A stretch of DNA of 11,074 bases from Gammaproteobacteria bacterium (GTDB lineage Bacteria; Pseudomonadota; Gammaproteobacteria; SZUA-229). The notes under the pieces are model-generated. The model was not told the origin of the DNA, did not search any database, and worked only from the letters and a program-made list of their open reading frames with translations. The stretch is taken from the NCBI GenBank assembly GCA_024278435.1, contig JAJRTD010000296.1:1-11074 (forward strand), written 5' to 3'. Shown piece after piece: positions 1 to 7,420 of this stretch (position 1 is the first letter of the stretch; every line of letters starts with the position of its first letter). Both the position numbers and the translations under genes were made by a program.

Positions 1-924
1 CTGCAGCGTTTTTTCCACCATGTCGGCGCCTAACAGGGCCGGTGACAGGCGTTTTGGCAGCACAGTAGCCAGTACCGTTTTTAGCCGGGTATTGGGCTGT
101 CCGGCCTGCCGGGTTTTCAGCAGCGACTCAACATCCAGATCCGGCAACAGGTTGATACTCACCGCTTCACCGGCCTGCCAGTAGGATGAAATCTGTAAAA
201 TCGCCGGCCCGCTGAGGCCGCGGTGGGTGAACAGGATATTTTCCTTAAACGATGCCTGTTGATTGCTGACCAGGCATTCTACCGACACCCCGGCCAGGGC
301 TTCAAATCTCTCCCTGTCCTGCGGTTGCAGGGTAAACGGCACCAGGCCGGCACGGGTCGGCCAGATATGATGGCCGAACTGTTCCGCCACCTTGTAACCC
401 AGCGGACTGGCACACATTTTGGGAATCGACAGGCCGCCACTGGCAATCACCAGGGAATCTGCCCGGAAGTCACCGCTACCGGTCGCAACTGAAAAACCAC
501 TGTGTTTTTCAAGGTGACTGATCTGGCAATTGAGATAAATTTTCACGCCTGCTTGTTTACACTCGGCCAGCAGCATATCCAGGATATCGCTGGCACTGTC
601 ATCGCAGAACAGCTTGCCGAGATCACGTTCGTGGTAGGGGATATGGTATTTTTCAACCAGCGCGATAAAGTCCCACTGCGTGTAACGGCTTAAGGCCGAC
701 TTGCAGAAATGCCGGTTATGCGAAATATAATTAGCGGCGTCGATTTCCCGGTTGGTTAAGTTACAGCGCCCGCCACCGGACATCAGGATTTTTTTACCGG
801 CCCTGTTGGCGTGATCGAGAACAATCACCTTGCGCCCGCGTTTACCGGCTTCAATGGCGCACATCAGCCCGGAAGCACTGGCACCGATAATTAGAACATC
901 TGTCTTTGTGGTTTTATCTGGCAT
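1..924 (-). CDS. HI0933/YhiN (BaiN)-family FAD-dependent oxidoreductase, C-terminus cut by window edge
   Basis: The reading frame is open from an ATG at 924-922 to the left edge, giving 308 residues; the family is usually about 400, so roughly the last quarter is missing. The N-terminus has a Rossmann FAD-binding fold with a glycine fingerprint GASASG at residues 14-19 and an acidic end of the second strand (VLDHA). The family hallmark GKKILMSGGGRCNLTN lies at residues 43-58. A second glycine-rich stretch, IASGGLSIPK, is at about 160-169, and the conserved FTHRGLSGPAIL at 232-243. Family members are cytosolic flavoproteins with poorly defined substrates; BaiN of gut clostridia has been linked to bile-acid reduction, which should not be carried over here. 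The gene is divergent from rlmA with 60 bases between the two starts. The family call is firm; the substrate is unknown. Confidence 0.9.
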   Translation of the reverse strand, partial: MPDKTTKTDVLIIGASASGLMCAIEAGKRGRKVIVLDHANRAGKKILMSGGGRCNLTNREIDAANYISHNRHFCKSALSRYTQWDFIALVEKYHIPYHERDLGKLFCDDSASDILDMLLAECKQAGVKIYLNCQISHLEKHSGFSVATGSGDFRADSLVIASGGLSIPKMCASPLGYKVAEQFGHHIWPTRAGLVPFTLQPQDRERFEALAGVSVECLVSNQQASFKENILFTHRGLSGPAILQISSYWQAGEAVSINLLPDLDVESLLKTRQAGQPNTRLKTVLATVLPKRLSPALLGADMVEKTLQ

Positions 925-984
925 AATAAGCCGATTTTAACGTAAGGCGACGCTGTTTAAGCAAACAAAGAACATTATTGCAGC

Positions 985-1848
985 ATGAATATAGTAAAGG
1001 CAGATAATCTTGCCTGTCCCATCGACGGCAACAGGCTGATACAGCGAGAGAGACAGTGGCTGTGCGATAACGGCCACAGTTTTGATATTGCCCGTCAGGG
1101 TTATGTCAATCTATTGCCGGTGCAGCACAAACGCTCGAAACAGCCGGGTGACAGCAAGGCCATGGTTGTGGCCAGGACAGAGTTTCTCGACTCGGGCATT
1201 TATCAGCCGATTGCAGAGGGCTTATCGGCCCTGATACACAAGCTGTTACACAAGCTGACCACTGACTCTGGTACGATCTGCATTTTCGATGCAGGTTGCG
1301 GTGAAGGCTATTACCTGGATCGGGTATTGACTACTTTTGCCAGTAAAAGCGGCGAAGCCTGTTTTATCGGCCTGGATATCTCGAAAGACGCCATCCTGCA
1401 GGCAACAAAAAGGAACCGGCAGATAAACTGGGTAGTGGGCACCAACCGGCAGCCGCCTGTTGCCGCCGAGAGTGTTGATATTATTTTATGCCTGTTCGGT
1501 TTTATCAGTGCTGAAGCGTTTAGCAAGATACTGAAACCGGGCGGCAGACTGATTACCGTTGATCCCGGGCCAGAACACCTGAAAGAGTTACGGAAAATCA
1601 TTTATCCACAGCTAAAAAAGACCGAAGCGGCCGGTTTGGCAAAGAAAGAGATTCCGGGATTTTCCCTGCTCAGCAGTGAAGCACTGAAATTCAAAAGAAA
1701 AATCACCAGCAACGAGCGGATCAATCAGCTGTTGCTGATGACACCACATTTTTACCGGGCGTCGAAAGATGGCAGGGAACAGGCCTGCGGATTACAGGAA
1801 CTGGAAATAACCGTCGATGTTATTTTTCGGGTTTTTGAAAAGCCGTAG
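985..1848 (+). CDS. rlmA: 23S rRNA (guanine-N1)-methyltransferase RlmA (G745-type)
   Basis: The 287-residue protein matches the RlmA(I)/RrmA family, which uses S-adenosylmethionine to methylate N1 of G745 in helix 35 of 23S rRNA. An N-terminal zinc-finger-like segment (residues 11-31) leads into the family signature GYVNLLPVQHKRS at 39-51 and the PGDS motif at 54-57. The SAM-binding domain follows, with motif I DAGCGEGYY at 102-110, GLDISKDAI at 129-137 and LKPGGRLITVDPGPEHL at about 183-199. The zinc site is unusual: C11, C27 and H31 are present, but the expected second cysteine is Asp14. Length is close to the E. coli enzyme (about 270). The ATG at 985 places the finger correctly, though no strong Shine-Dalgarno precedes it. 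It stands alone on this strand, divergent from the flavoprotein and convergent with dbpA. The orthology call is strong; the exact target base is inferred. Confidence 0.92.
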   Translation: MNIVKADNLACPIDGNRLIQRERQWLCDNGHSFDIARQGYVNLLPVQHKRSKQPGDSKAMVVARTEFLDSGIYQPIAEGLSALIHKLLHKLTTDSGTICIFDAGCGEGYYLDRVLTTFASKSGEACFIGLDISKDAILQATKRNRQINWVVGTNRQPPVAAESVDIILCLFGFISAEAFSKILKPGGRLITVDPGPEHLKELRKIIYPQLKKTEAAGLAKKEIPGFSLLSSEALKFKRKITSNERINQLLLMTPHFYRASKDGREQACGLQELEITVDVIFRVFEKP

Positions 1849-1852
1849 TTGC

Positions 1853-1878
1853 GAAAAAACTTTCTGAAAAGGTTTTTC
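1853..1878. terminator. AT-rich hairpin just after rlmA
   Basis: Five bases after the rlmA stop, 1853-1863 (GAAAAAACTTT) can pair with 1868-1878 (AAAAGGTTTTTC) around a four-base loop, with ten of eleven positions matched. The 3' arm contains five T residues, so it could act as a weak intrinsic terminator for rlmA. The stem is AT-rich and there is no further U-tract beyond it, so this is a tentative call. Confidence 0.3.
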
Positions 1879-1910
1879 ACGTTAGCCTCGCAGAGGTGAT
1901 GCATATGGAT

Positions 1911-1975
1911 GTGCTGAATAATTGATTCGCACGACGGGCGTATACCCTGGCACCGCTATGCGAGTAAATCAGCAC
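1911..1975. repeat. Imperfect inverted repeat between convergent rlmA and dbpA
   Basis: GTGCTGA at 1911-1917 is the exact reverse complement of TCAGCAC at 1969-1975. Inside it TCGCA (1927-1931) pairs with TGCGA (1959-1963), and GGG (1936-1938) with CCC (1945-1947). It lies between two converging genes, 18 bases beyond the dbpA stop, so it may help end or stabilise dbpA mRNA. The bulges are large and no U-tract follows. Confidence 0.25.
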
Positions 1976-1993
1976 CTGCCTGAAAATATACAG

Positions 1994-3388
1994 CTACAGA
2001 ATTCTTACACGAAATTTCCGGCCTTTTATTTTCCCATCGCTGAGAATTTTCAGGGCGCGCCTGGCGATGGGTTTTTCTACGGCCACGTAGGAAACCACGT
2101 CAAAAATATCAATCTTTCCAACCTGTTTACCGGTAAGTTCCGATTCCCGGGTCAGGGCACCTAATATATCACCGGCACCGACCTTGTTTTTACGGCCGGC
2201 ATTGATGCAAAGCGTTACCATTTTCGGGATCAGGTTGCCGTTACTATCTTCCGCTAGCGACAGGCCAGCAACGTCATCAATACGAACCGGGCTTTTCTGG
2301 TATTCCTCGATAGCGATGAGTTTGCGCGCTTCGGATGACATAAATAAACTCAGCGCCAGGCCTTCCTGGCCGGCACGTCCGGTTCGGCCGATACGGTGAA
2401 TATGGATGTCCGCATCCTGCGACAGTTCGAAGTTGATCACCGCCTGCAGATCTTTTATATCGAGGCCGCGTGCGGCGACATCGGTCGCAATTAATATCGT
2501 GCTGCTTTTATTAATAAACTGTACCAGCACCCGGTCTCGCTCTTTCTGCTCAAGGTCTCCATGCAATGCGATGGCAGCGATCCCGTTTTGCTGCAATGTT
2601 TCGGCGAGGTCCTGGCATTGCTGTTTGCGGTTGCAGAATATTACGCTGGACGCCGGTTGGTAGTGTTTCAGCAGGGCAATTAAGGCCTCGGTGCGGTCAG
2701 ATTTTGCAACTTCATAGAAAACCTGTTTTATCCTGTTGTCCTGATGCAGACTTTCAACACGGATATCTACCGGGTCATTCTGTATGCTGTCACTGATGTT
2801 TTTGATGGCATCGGGGTAGGTCGCAGAGAACAGCAGGGTCTGTCTTTTATCCGGTATAAAGTTAATAATACGCATAATGTCATCATAAAACCCCATGTCC
2901 AGCATGCGGTCAGCTTCATCAAGCACCAGTGTGTTTAAGGCATCCGGGGTTAAACTGCCTTTTTCCAGATGTTTTAATATTCTTCCCGGTGTGCCAACAA
3001 TAATGTGGGGGTTACGCCGCAGTGAAGCCAGTTGCGGACCGATGGGTTTGCCGCCGCACAGGGTCAGGATATTGGTGTTGGGAATGGCACGGGCAAGCCT
3101 GCGTATTTCCTTGCTGACCTGGTCGGCCAGTTCGCGGGTCGGGCAGAGAACCAGAGCCTGCGTTGTATAGCTTGTTGATTGCAGTTTATGCAATATGCCG
3201 ATGGCAAAGGCGGCCGTTTTGCCACTGCCGGTTTTTGCCTGTGCCAGCAGGTCGCGTCCGTCCAGAACCAGCGGCAGGCTCTGTGCCTGTATTGCCGTCA
3301 TATTGATATAACCCGATGACTCCAGGTTGGCCAGGAACCCTGTCGTCAGTGGTAATACGGAAAATGTGTTTTGCTCGGTTGTTGTCAC
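1994..3388 (-). CDS. dbpA: ATP-dependent RNA helicase DbpA
   Basis: This 464-residue DEAD-box protein matches DbpA, an ATPase activated by hairpin 92 of 23S rRNA that acts in assembly of the large ribosomal subunit. RecA domain 1 has the Q-motif glutamine at 34, Walker A AKTGSGKT at 51-58, PTREL at 83-87, TPGR at 133-136, DEAD at 157-160 and SAT at 188-190. RecA domain 2 has ATDVAARGLD at 301-310 and HRIGRTGR at 331-338. The distinguishing C-terminal RNA-binding domain spans about 388-464, including the stretch GAGDILGAL and a GKIKGR tail that match DbpA rather than other DEAD-box proteins. The start is GTG at 3388-3386: an in-frame TAA lies 15 bases upstream and there is no ATG before the helicase core. 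The Shine-Dalgarno is weak (AAAG). It sits 76 bases downstream of the NYN gene on the same strand. Confidence 0.95.
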   Translation of the reverse strand: MTTTEQNTFSVLPLTTGFLANLESSGYINMTAIQAQSLPLVLDGRDLLAQAKTGSGKTAAFAIGILHKLQSTSYTTQALVLCPTRELADQVSKEIRRLARAIPNTNILTLCGGKPIGPQLASLRRNPHIIVGTPGRILKHLEKGSLTPDALNTLVLDEADRMLDMGFYDDIMRIINFIPDKRQTLLFSATYPDAIKNISDSIQNDPVDIRVESLHQDNRIKQVFYEVAKSDRTEALIALLKHYQPASSVIFCNRKQQCQDLAETLQQNGIAAIALHGDLEQKERDRVLVQFINKSSTILIATDVAARGLDIKDLQAVINFELSQDADIHIHRIGRTGRAGQEGLALSLFMSSEARKLIAIEEYQKSPVRIDDVAGLSLAEDSNGNLIPKMVTLCINAGRKNKVGAGDILGALTRESELTGKQVGKIDIFDVVSYVAVEKPIARRALKILSDGKIKGRKFRVRIL

Positions 3389-3464
3389 GGATCGTTTTCT
3401 TTATAAGTGAGGAGAGGGCGGTCATTTATAATAATGATCGACAGCAGTTGCTTATAGCAGTGTT

Positions 3465-3938
3465 TTACAGCAGCAGGTCGTCTGCAATCGGATAGTAGAC
3501 ACTAGCTGCATCAATAAGCGAACCGGCCGTTAGTGCCGGTACGCCATAGACTTCGGTTGTAACGCCATAATCCGCTTTTATTTTTTCAAGTAGCATATCA
3601 AAGTCACCATCGCCGGATAACAGAATAACAACATCCACATCCTTTGCCGCCTGCATTACATCGATGGTAATACCAACATCCCAGTCACCCTTGGCCGAAC
3701 CATCACTGCGCTGGATATAGGGTTTGAGCTTTACTGTAAAACCGATATGTTTCAGCGCATCCTGGAATTTTTTCTGACCATCGTCATCACGGGCAATGGC
3801 ATAAGCATTGGCAATAACAATTTCGCCCTGTGCGCTCAGGCGTTTATAGAACTCGCGGTAATTAAACTGGCGGCCACAGGCATCGCGCGTTGTGTAATAG
3901 ATGTTCTGTACATCAACAAAAACGGCGATTTTTTTCAT
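3465..3938 (-). CDS. NYN-domain (DUF88/LabA-like) putative ribonuclease
   Basis: A compact 157-residue protein that is essentially a single NYN domain, a PIN-like fold of predicted metal-dependent ribonucleases. It starts with the hallmark strand IAVFVDVQN (residues 4-12, with D9 and N12), has a central acidic patch GDWDVGITIDV at 84-94 (D85, D87, D93) and the third signature LLSGDGDFDMLL at 106-117 (D110, D112, D114). These carboxylates would form the metal site. There is no signal peptide, membrane segment or extra RNA-binding domain. It is one gene upstream of dbpA and downstream of the 3961-4051 palindrome, all on the minus strand. Co-transcription with dbpA is possible but the 76-base gap leaves it open. 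The domain call is strong; no substrate or phenotype can be assigned, and I do not recognise a standard gene name. Confidence 0.85.
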   Translation of the reverse strand: MKKIAVFVDVQNIYYTTRDACGRQFNYREFYKRLSAQGEIVIANAYAIARDDDGQKKFQDALKHIGFTVKLKPYIQRSDGSAKGDWDVGITIDVMQAAKDVDVVILLSGDGDFDMLLEKIKADYGVTTEVYGVPALTAGSLIDAASVYYPIADDLLL

Positions 3939-3960
3939 AGTGAACCGTATGATTGTTTAT

Positions 3961-4051
3961 TGTCATCCTGAGCGAAGCCGAAGGATCTTGACCTGCCTGG
4001 TGTACGGTAAATAAGATCCTTCGGCTTCACTGCGTTTCGCTCAGGATGACA
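3961..4051. repeat. REP-like palindrome with unequal arms
   Basis: The left arm 3961-3989 begins TGTCATCCTGAGCGAA and ends GCCGAAGGATCTT. The right arm 4013-4051 is its exact reverse complement except for ten extra bases (4026-4035). The arms pair as 16 bp (3961-3976 with 4036-4051) plus 13 bp (3977-3989 with 4013-4025), around a 23-base loop. Sequences beginning TGTCATCCTGAGCGAA recur, from memory, in many unrelated bacterial genomes, so this looks like a dispersed intergenic element. It lies between the ybiT stop and the NYN gene start, where the folded RNA could end or protect the ybiT transcript. Confidence 0.85.
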
Positions 4052-4084
4052 GAATCATCAGGGTAGCTGTTTTATCTGATTCTG
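4050..4084. repeat. Short inverted repeat directly after ybiT stop
   Basis: CAGAATCA (4050-4057) and TGATTCTG (4077-4084) are perfect 8-bp inverted repeats, starting four bases beyond the ybiT stop codon. It abuts the larger palindrome. It may contribute to a 3'-end structure of ybiT mRNA, but no U-tract follows on the minus strand. Confidence 0.3.
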
Positions 4085-4087
4085 CAG

Positions 4088-5701
4088 TTACGACGCTTTA
4101 CGCCGGTTCTGCAGCTCGACTTCCTGGTCACGCAGGTAGTCTTCATAAGTGCCACGGAAATCAACCAGACCGTCTTCGGTCATTTCGATAATGCGGGTTG
4201 CCAGTGACGATACAAATTCACGGTCATGGCTGACGAAGAACAGGGTGCCGGGATAATTTTCCAGCGCCAGGTTAAGCGACTCGATGGATTCCATGTCCAG
4301 GTGGTTGGTCGGTTCATCCATCAGCAGGACATTGTTTTTCTGCTGCATCAGCTTGCCGAACAGCATACGGCCCTGTTCACCACCGGAAATAACTTTCACG
4401 GATTTTTTAATATCATCCTGGGAAAACAGCAGGCGCCCCAGGGTACCGCGTATGGACTGCTCGTCATCACTTTCCCTGCCCCAGTAGTTCATCCACTCCA
4501 GCAAGGTTTTATCGTCTTCAAAGTCCGCCGCATGGTCCTGTGCATAGTAGCCCAGTGAAGCGTTTTCCGACCATTTCACGGTGCCGCTGCTGGCTTCCAG
4601 ATCGCCATAGAGGCAGCGCAATAACGAGGTTTTACCAATACCGTTAGGGCCGATTATGGCAATGCGCTCACCGACTTCGACCATCAGGTCAAGGTTCGAA
4701 AACAGTTCCTTGTCAAAGCTCTTGCCCAGGCCTTCAACTTCAAGAGCCAGGCGATGCAGCTTTTTCTCCTGTTCAAAACTGATAAAGGGATTCTTGCGGC
4801 TGGACGGTTTGATGTCGGCCAGCTGTATCTTGTCAATCTGCTTGGCGCGCGAGGTTGCCTGTTTGGATTTTGAAGCATTGGCAGAGAAACGGCTGACAAA
4901 TGATTTCAGCTCGGCAATCTGGGCTTTCTTCTTGGCGTTCTCGGACTGCAGGCGTTCCATTACCTGGGTCGATGCAATCATGTACTCGTCGTAGGACCCC
5001 GGGTAGATGCGTATTTCACCGTAGTCCAGGTCAGCCATGTGGGTACACACGCTGTTAAGGAAATGACGGTCATGCGAAATGATGATCATGGTGCAATTAC
5101 GTTCATTCAACACGCCTTCCAGCCAGCGAATGGTATTAATATCGAGGTTATTGGTAGGCTCGTCCAGCAGCATAATGTCTGGTTCCGAGAACAGCACCTG
5201 CGCCAGCAGGACTCGCAGTTTCCAGCCGGGAGCTACTTCGCTCATCGGGCCGTAATGCTGCTCCGTTGGGATACCGACACCGAGCAGTAATTCACCGGCA
5301 CGCGCTTCGGCGGAATAACCGTCCATTTCAGCAAACTCGGCTTCCAGGTCACCGGCACGGATACCGTCTTCCTCGGTCATCTCCGGGTTGGCGTAGATCG
5401 CGTCTTTTTCAGACTTGACCGCCCACAGCTGTTCATGACCCATGATAACAGTGTCGATCACGTTATATTCTTCGTAGGCAAACTGGTCCTGTTTCAGTTT
5501 ACCGATACGCTCATTGGGATCTTTTGAAACATTGCCCGCAGTCGGCTCCAGGTCTTCACCGAGGATTTTCATGAATGTGGATTTACCACAGCCATTAGCG
5601 CCGATCAGGCCATAGCGATTACCATCGCCGAATTTAACAGAAACGTTTTCAAACAGTGGTTTGGCACCAAACTGCATGGTGATATTTGCGGTTGCTAACA
5701 T
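4088..5701 (-). CDS. ybiT: ABC-F family ATPase YbiT
   Basis: This 537-residue protein is a soluble tandem ABC ATPase with no membrane segments and follows E. coli YbiT (530 residues) closely along its length. ABC domain 1 has Walker A GANGCGKS at 34-41 and Walker [11 protein letters not shown] at 176-185; its signature is the degenerate [10 protein letters not shown] typical of YbiT. The charged inter-domain linker (about 240-305), rich in K, S and Q, is the part that in ABC-F proteins reaches toward the ribosomal P-site tRNA. ABC domain 2 has Walker A GPNGIGKT at 351-358, signature ISGGEQ at 438-443 and Walker [12 protein letters not shown] at 459-469, with SHDREF after it. ABC-F proteins bind the ribosomal E site and modulate translation; the precise role of YbiT is not settled. 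No clear Shine-Dalgarno precedes the ATG. It is 53 bases downstream of rhlE and may share its transcript. Confidence 0.95.
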   Translation of the reverse strand: MLATANITMQFGAKPLFENVSVKFGDGNRYGLIGANGCGKSTFMKILGEDLEPTAGNVSKDPNERIGKLKQDQFAYEEYNVIDTVIMGHEQLWAVKSEKDAIYANPEMTEEDGIRAGDLEAEFAEMDGYSAEARAGELLLGVGIPTEQHYGPMSEVAPGWKLRVLLAQVLFSEPDIMLLDEPTNNLDINTIRWLEGVLNERNCTMIIISHDRHFLNSVCTHMADLDYGEIRIYPGSYDEYMIASTQVMERLQSENAKKKAQIAELKSFVSRFSANASKSKQATSRAKQIDKIQLADIKPSSRKNPFISFEQEKKLHRLALEVEGLGKSFDKELFSNLDLMVEVGERIAIIGPNGIGKTSLLRCLYGDLEASSGTVKWSENASLGYYAQDHAADFEDDKTLLEWMNYWGRESDDEQSIRGTLGRLLFSQDDIKKSVKVISGGEQGRMLFGKLMQQKNNVLLMDEPTNHLDMESIESLNLALENYPGTLFFVSHDREFVSSLATRIIEMTEDGLVDFRGTYEDYLRDQEVELQNRRKAS

Positions 5702-5754
5702 TGTTTTTTTACCGGTGTATAAGTTTTATATTGTAAGTTGTAAGTAAAAGCGTT

Positions 5755-7104
5755 TTAAGCAGCGTTGCGGTTCTGCTGCTGGTTGCCCGGGCGTTTTTTA
5801 CTGCTGCGCTGTTTTTGCCACGGCGTTGCATCACTGTTGCCATGACCGTTATTCCGCTGGCGGGCATTTTTACCCGGTCGTGATGGCCGCTTGTTCGCGG
5901 GCCGTGATTTTCTCTGCTGGCCACCGCCGCCGCGTCCGCGGTTAATCGGTTCGGCTTTAATGGACGGATCCGGCTCAAAACCGTCGATCACGTCTTTAGG
6001 AATATCGCGTTTGATCAGCTTTTCAATATCTTTCAGCAGTTTCAGTTCGTCCACGCACACCAGTGACATGGCTTCGCCTTCGTTACCGGCGCGACCGGTA
6101 CGTCCGATACGGTGCACATAGTCTTCGGCAACATTCGGCAGTTCAAAATTGACCACGTGCGGCAGCTGGTCAATGTCGATACCACGGGCGGCGATATCGG
6201 TGGCAACCAGTACGCGTACGGAACCGGCTTTAAAGTCGGCCAGTGCACGGGTGCGGGCGCCCTGGCTTTTATTGCCATGAATCGCGGCAGCGGTGATGCC
6301 GTCCTTGTTTAACTGTTCGGCAAGGCGGTTGGCACCGTGCTTGGTTCGGTTAAATACCAGTACCTGCTGCCAGTTATTGCTGCCAATCAGAAACGACAGT
6401 AGTTCGCGTTTGCGGCTTTTGTCGACCGGGTGTACTACCTGGGTGACGGTGTCGGTTGCCGCGTTCTGCCGTGCCACTTCAATCAGTGCCGGTGATTTAA
6501 GCAGGCCGTTGGCCAGCTTTTTAATATCATTGGAAAAGGTAGCGGAGAACAGCAGGGTCTGTTTGTTCTTCGGCACCAGTGCCAGTACCTTTTTAATATC
6601 GTGAATAAACCCCATGTCAAGCATGCGGTCGGCTTCGTCCAGCACCAGGATATCGATACTGGATAGATCAACCGAACGCTGACTGACATGGTCGAGCAGG
6701 CGGCCGGGTGTTGCCACCAGTATATCCACGCCCTTGATCAGCTTCATTTTCTGCGGGTTGATACTGACCCCGCCGAAAACCACGGTAGAGCGCAACGGCA
6801 GGTAACGGCCGTAGTCACGCACGCTTTCCGCCACCTGGGCGGCCAGTTCACGGGTCGGTGTCAGAACCAGCGCGCGCAGCGGACGACGGCCCTTGCGCGG
6901 TTTGTCGGTTTCCATCAAACGCTGCAGCAGGGGCAGGGTGAAACCGGCGGTCTTGCCGGTGCCTGTCTGTGCGCCCCCCATAAGGTCGCGTCCTTCAAGG
7001 ACTACAGGGATTGCCTGTTTTTGGATTGGTGTAGGTGTGCTGTAACCTTTTTCAGATACAGCACGGTGTAATTCGGCGCTAAGGCCGAGGGCTTTAAAAG
7101 ACAT
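5755..7104 (-). CDS. rhlE: ATP-dependent RNA helicase RhlE
   Basis: A 449-residue DEAD-box helicase of the RhlE subfamily, which acts in ribosome maturation and RNA turnover. Numbered from the chosen ATG (7104-7102): MSFKALGLS opens the Q motif (F3, Q28), Walker A AQTGTGKT is at 45-52, PTRELA at 83-88, TPGR at 132-135, DEAD at 156-159, SAT at 187-189, FNRTK at 251-255, ARGID at 306-310 and HRIGRTGR at 331-338. The last 60 or so residues (about 388-449) are low-complexity and rich in Arg, Gly, Gln, Asn and Lys, as in other RhlE proteins, and should bind RNA nonspecifically. This start is preferred over an in-frame ATG nine codons upstream (7131) because GGAG lies ten bases before it and the protein then begins exactly as RhlE homologues do. 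A strong -10 box about 145 bases upstream implies a long leader. Confidence 0.94.
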   Translation of the reverse strand: MSFKALGLSAELHRAVSEKGYSTPTPIQKQAIPVVLEGRDLMGGAQTGTGKTAGFTLPLLQRLMETDKPRKGRRPLRALVLTPTRELAAQVAESVRDYGRYLPLRSTVVFGGVSINPQKMKLIKGVDILVATPGRLLDHVSQRSVDLSSIDILVLDEADRMLDMGFIHDIKKVLALVPKNKQTLLFSATFSNDIKKLANGLLKSPALIEVARQNAATDTVTQVVHPVDKSRKRELLSFLIGSNNWQQVLVFNRTKHGANRLAEQLNKDGITAAAIHGNKSQGARTRALADFKAGSVRVLVATDIAARGIDIDQLPHVVNFELPNVAEDYVHRIGRTGRAGNEGEAMSLVCVDELKLLKDIEKLIKRDIPKDVIDGFEPDPSIKAEPINRGRGGGGQQRKSRPANKRPSRPGKNARQRNNGHGNSDATPWQKQRSSKKRPGNQQQNRNAA

Positions 7105-7248
7105 CGATGATGTTCTCCAGAAACCGGCCATCTCACGTTATGTGAATCGGTCCAGGCGGAAACTTGTTAGTGTTCTATGAGGTGAATCGGGAAGGATTAC
7201 CGCTTTAAAAACAGGTGCAGACCGATGTACACCAAAAATAGAAGGCGT

Positions 7249-7279
7249 ATTATACCTGAAAACGAATCTAAAATGTGAA
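7249..7279 (-). promoter_or_regulatory. Putative sigma-70 promoter for rhlE
   Basis: On the minus strand a perfect -10 box TATAAT (7254-7249) is preceded by TTCACA (7279-7274, five of six matches to TTGACA) at a rather long 19-base spacing. Transcription would start near 7242, leaving an untranslated leader of about 137 bases before the rhlE ATG. Confidence 0.5.
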
Positions 7280-7293
7280 TAAATTAATACGAT

Positions 7294-7407
7294 AAAAAAA
7301 CTGTTTCACCATAGAGGCACAGAGGAAAGCTTTTTTTCTATTATTAACGCCGCCGCAGGCGCAGTTAATAAAATAAAACTCTGTGTCCTCTGTGCCTCTG
7401 TGGTGAA
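7294..7407 (-). terminator. Probable terminator of the RpfF-like gene
   Basis: Read on the minus strand, the long hairpin above begins 14 bases after the RpfF-like stop codon and is followed, four bases past its end, by a run of seven T residues (7300-7294). This arrangement fits a rho-independent terminator separating the crotonase transcript from rhlE, although the stem is far longer than usual. Confidence 0.5.
7305..7407. repeat. Compound palindrome, dispersed-repeat type
   Basis: The outer arms 7305-7326 (TTCACCATAGAGGCACAGAG then GA) and 7386-7407 are reverse complements at 21 of 22 positions; the odd pair is T7312 with G7400. Inside, TTATTAAC (7341-7348) pairs with GTTAATAA (7364-7371), enclosing a GC-rich CGCC-GCA-GGCG tip (7351-7361). 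The TTCACCACAGAGGCACAGAG motif recurs, from memory, in many bacterial genomes, so this is probably a dispersed element rather than a locus-specific sequence. Confidence 0.8.
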
Positions 7408-7420
7408 TATCGTGTTTGTT

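Larger units (their letters stand above)
7105..7420. other. Intergenic region between rhlE and the RpfF-like gene
   Basis: No gene is seen in these 316 bases. From right to left they hold the compound palindrome/terminator (7294-7407), a likely rhlE promoter (7249-7279) and the rhlE leader (7105-7241). The leader contains two direct copies of GTGAATCGG (7142-7150 and 7182-7190, plus-strand sense), 40 bases apart, of unknown meaning. Confidence 0.7.

Noticed and set aside
223..693. Two plus-strand open frames (223-492 and 502-693)
   Set aside because: They lie opposite the continuous flavoprotein frame that carries all family motifs, and their translations have no recognisable features.
3186..3425. 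79-residue minus-strand frame starting upstream of dbpA, as a possible frameshifted dbpA N-terminus
   Set aside because: The dbpA frame is intact from GTG 3388 and already includes the Q motif; this frame is an out-of-phase overlap.
3961..4051. CRISPR repeat or IS terminal inverted repeats
   Set aside because: There are only two inverted arms with a 23-base loop, no direct spacer array, no transposase and no target-site duplication.
5755..7131. Longer RhlE reading frame starting at ATG 7131
   Set aside because: The extra nine residues (MAGFWRTSS) are unlike RhlE homologues, and the GGAG ribosome-binding site points to ATG 7104.
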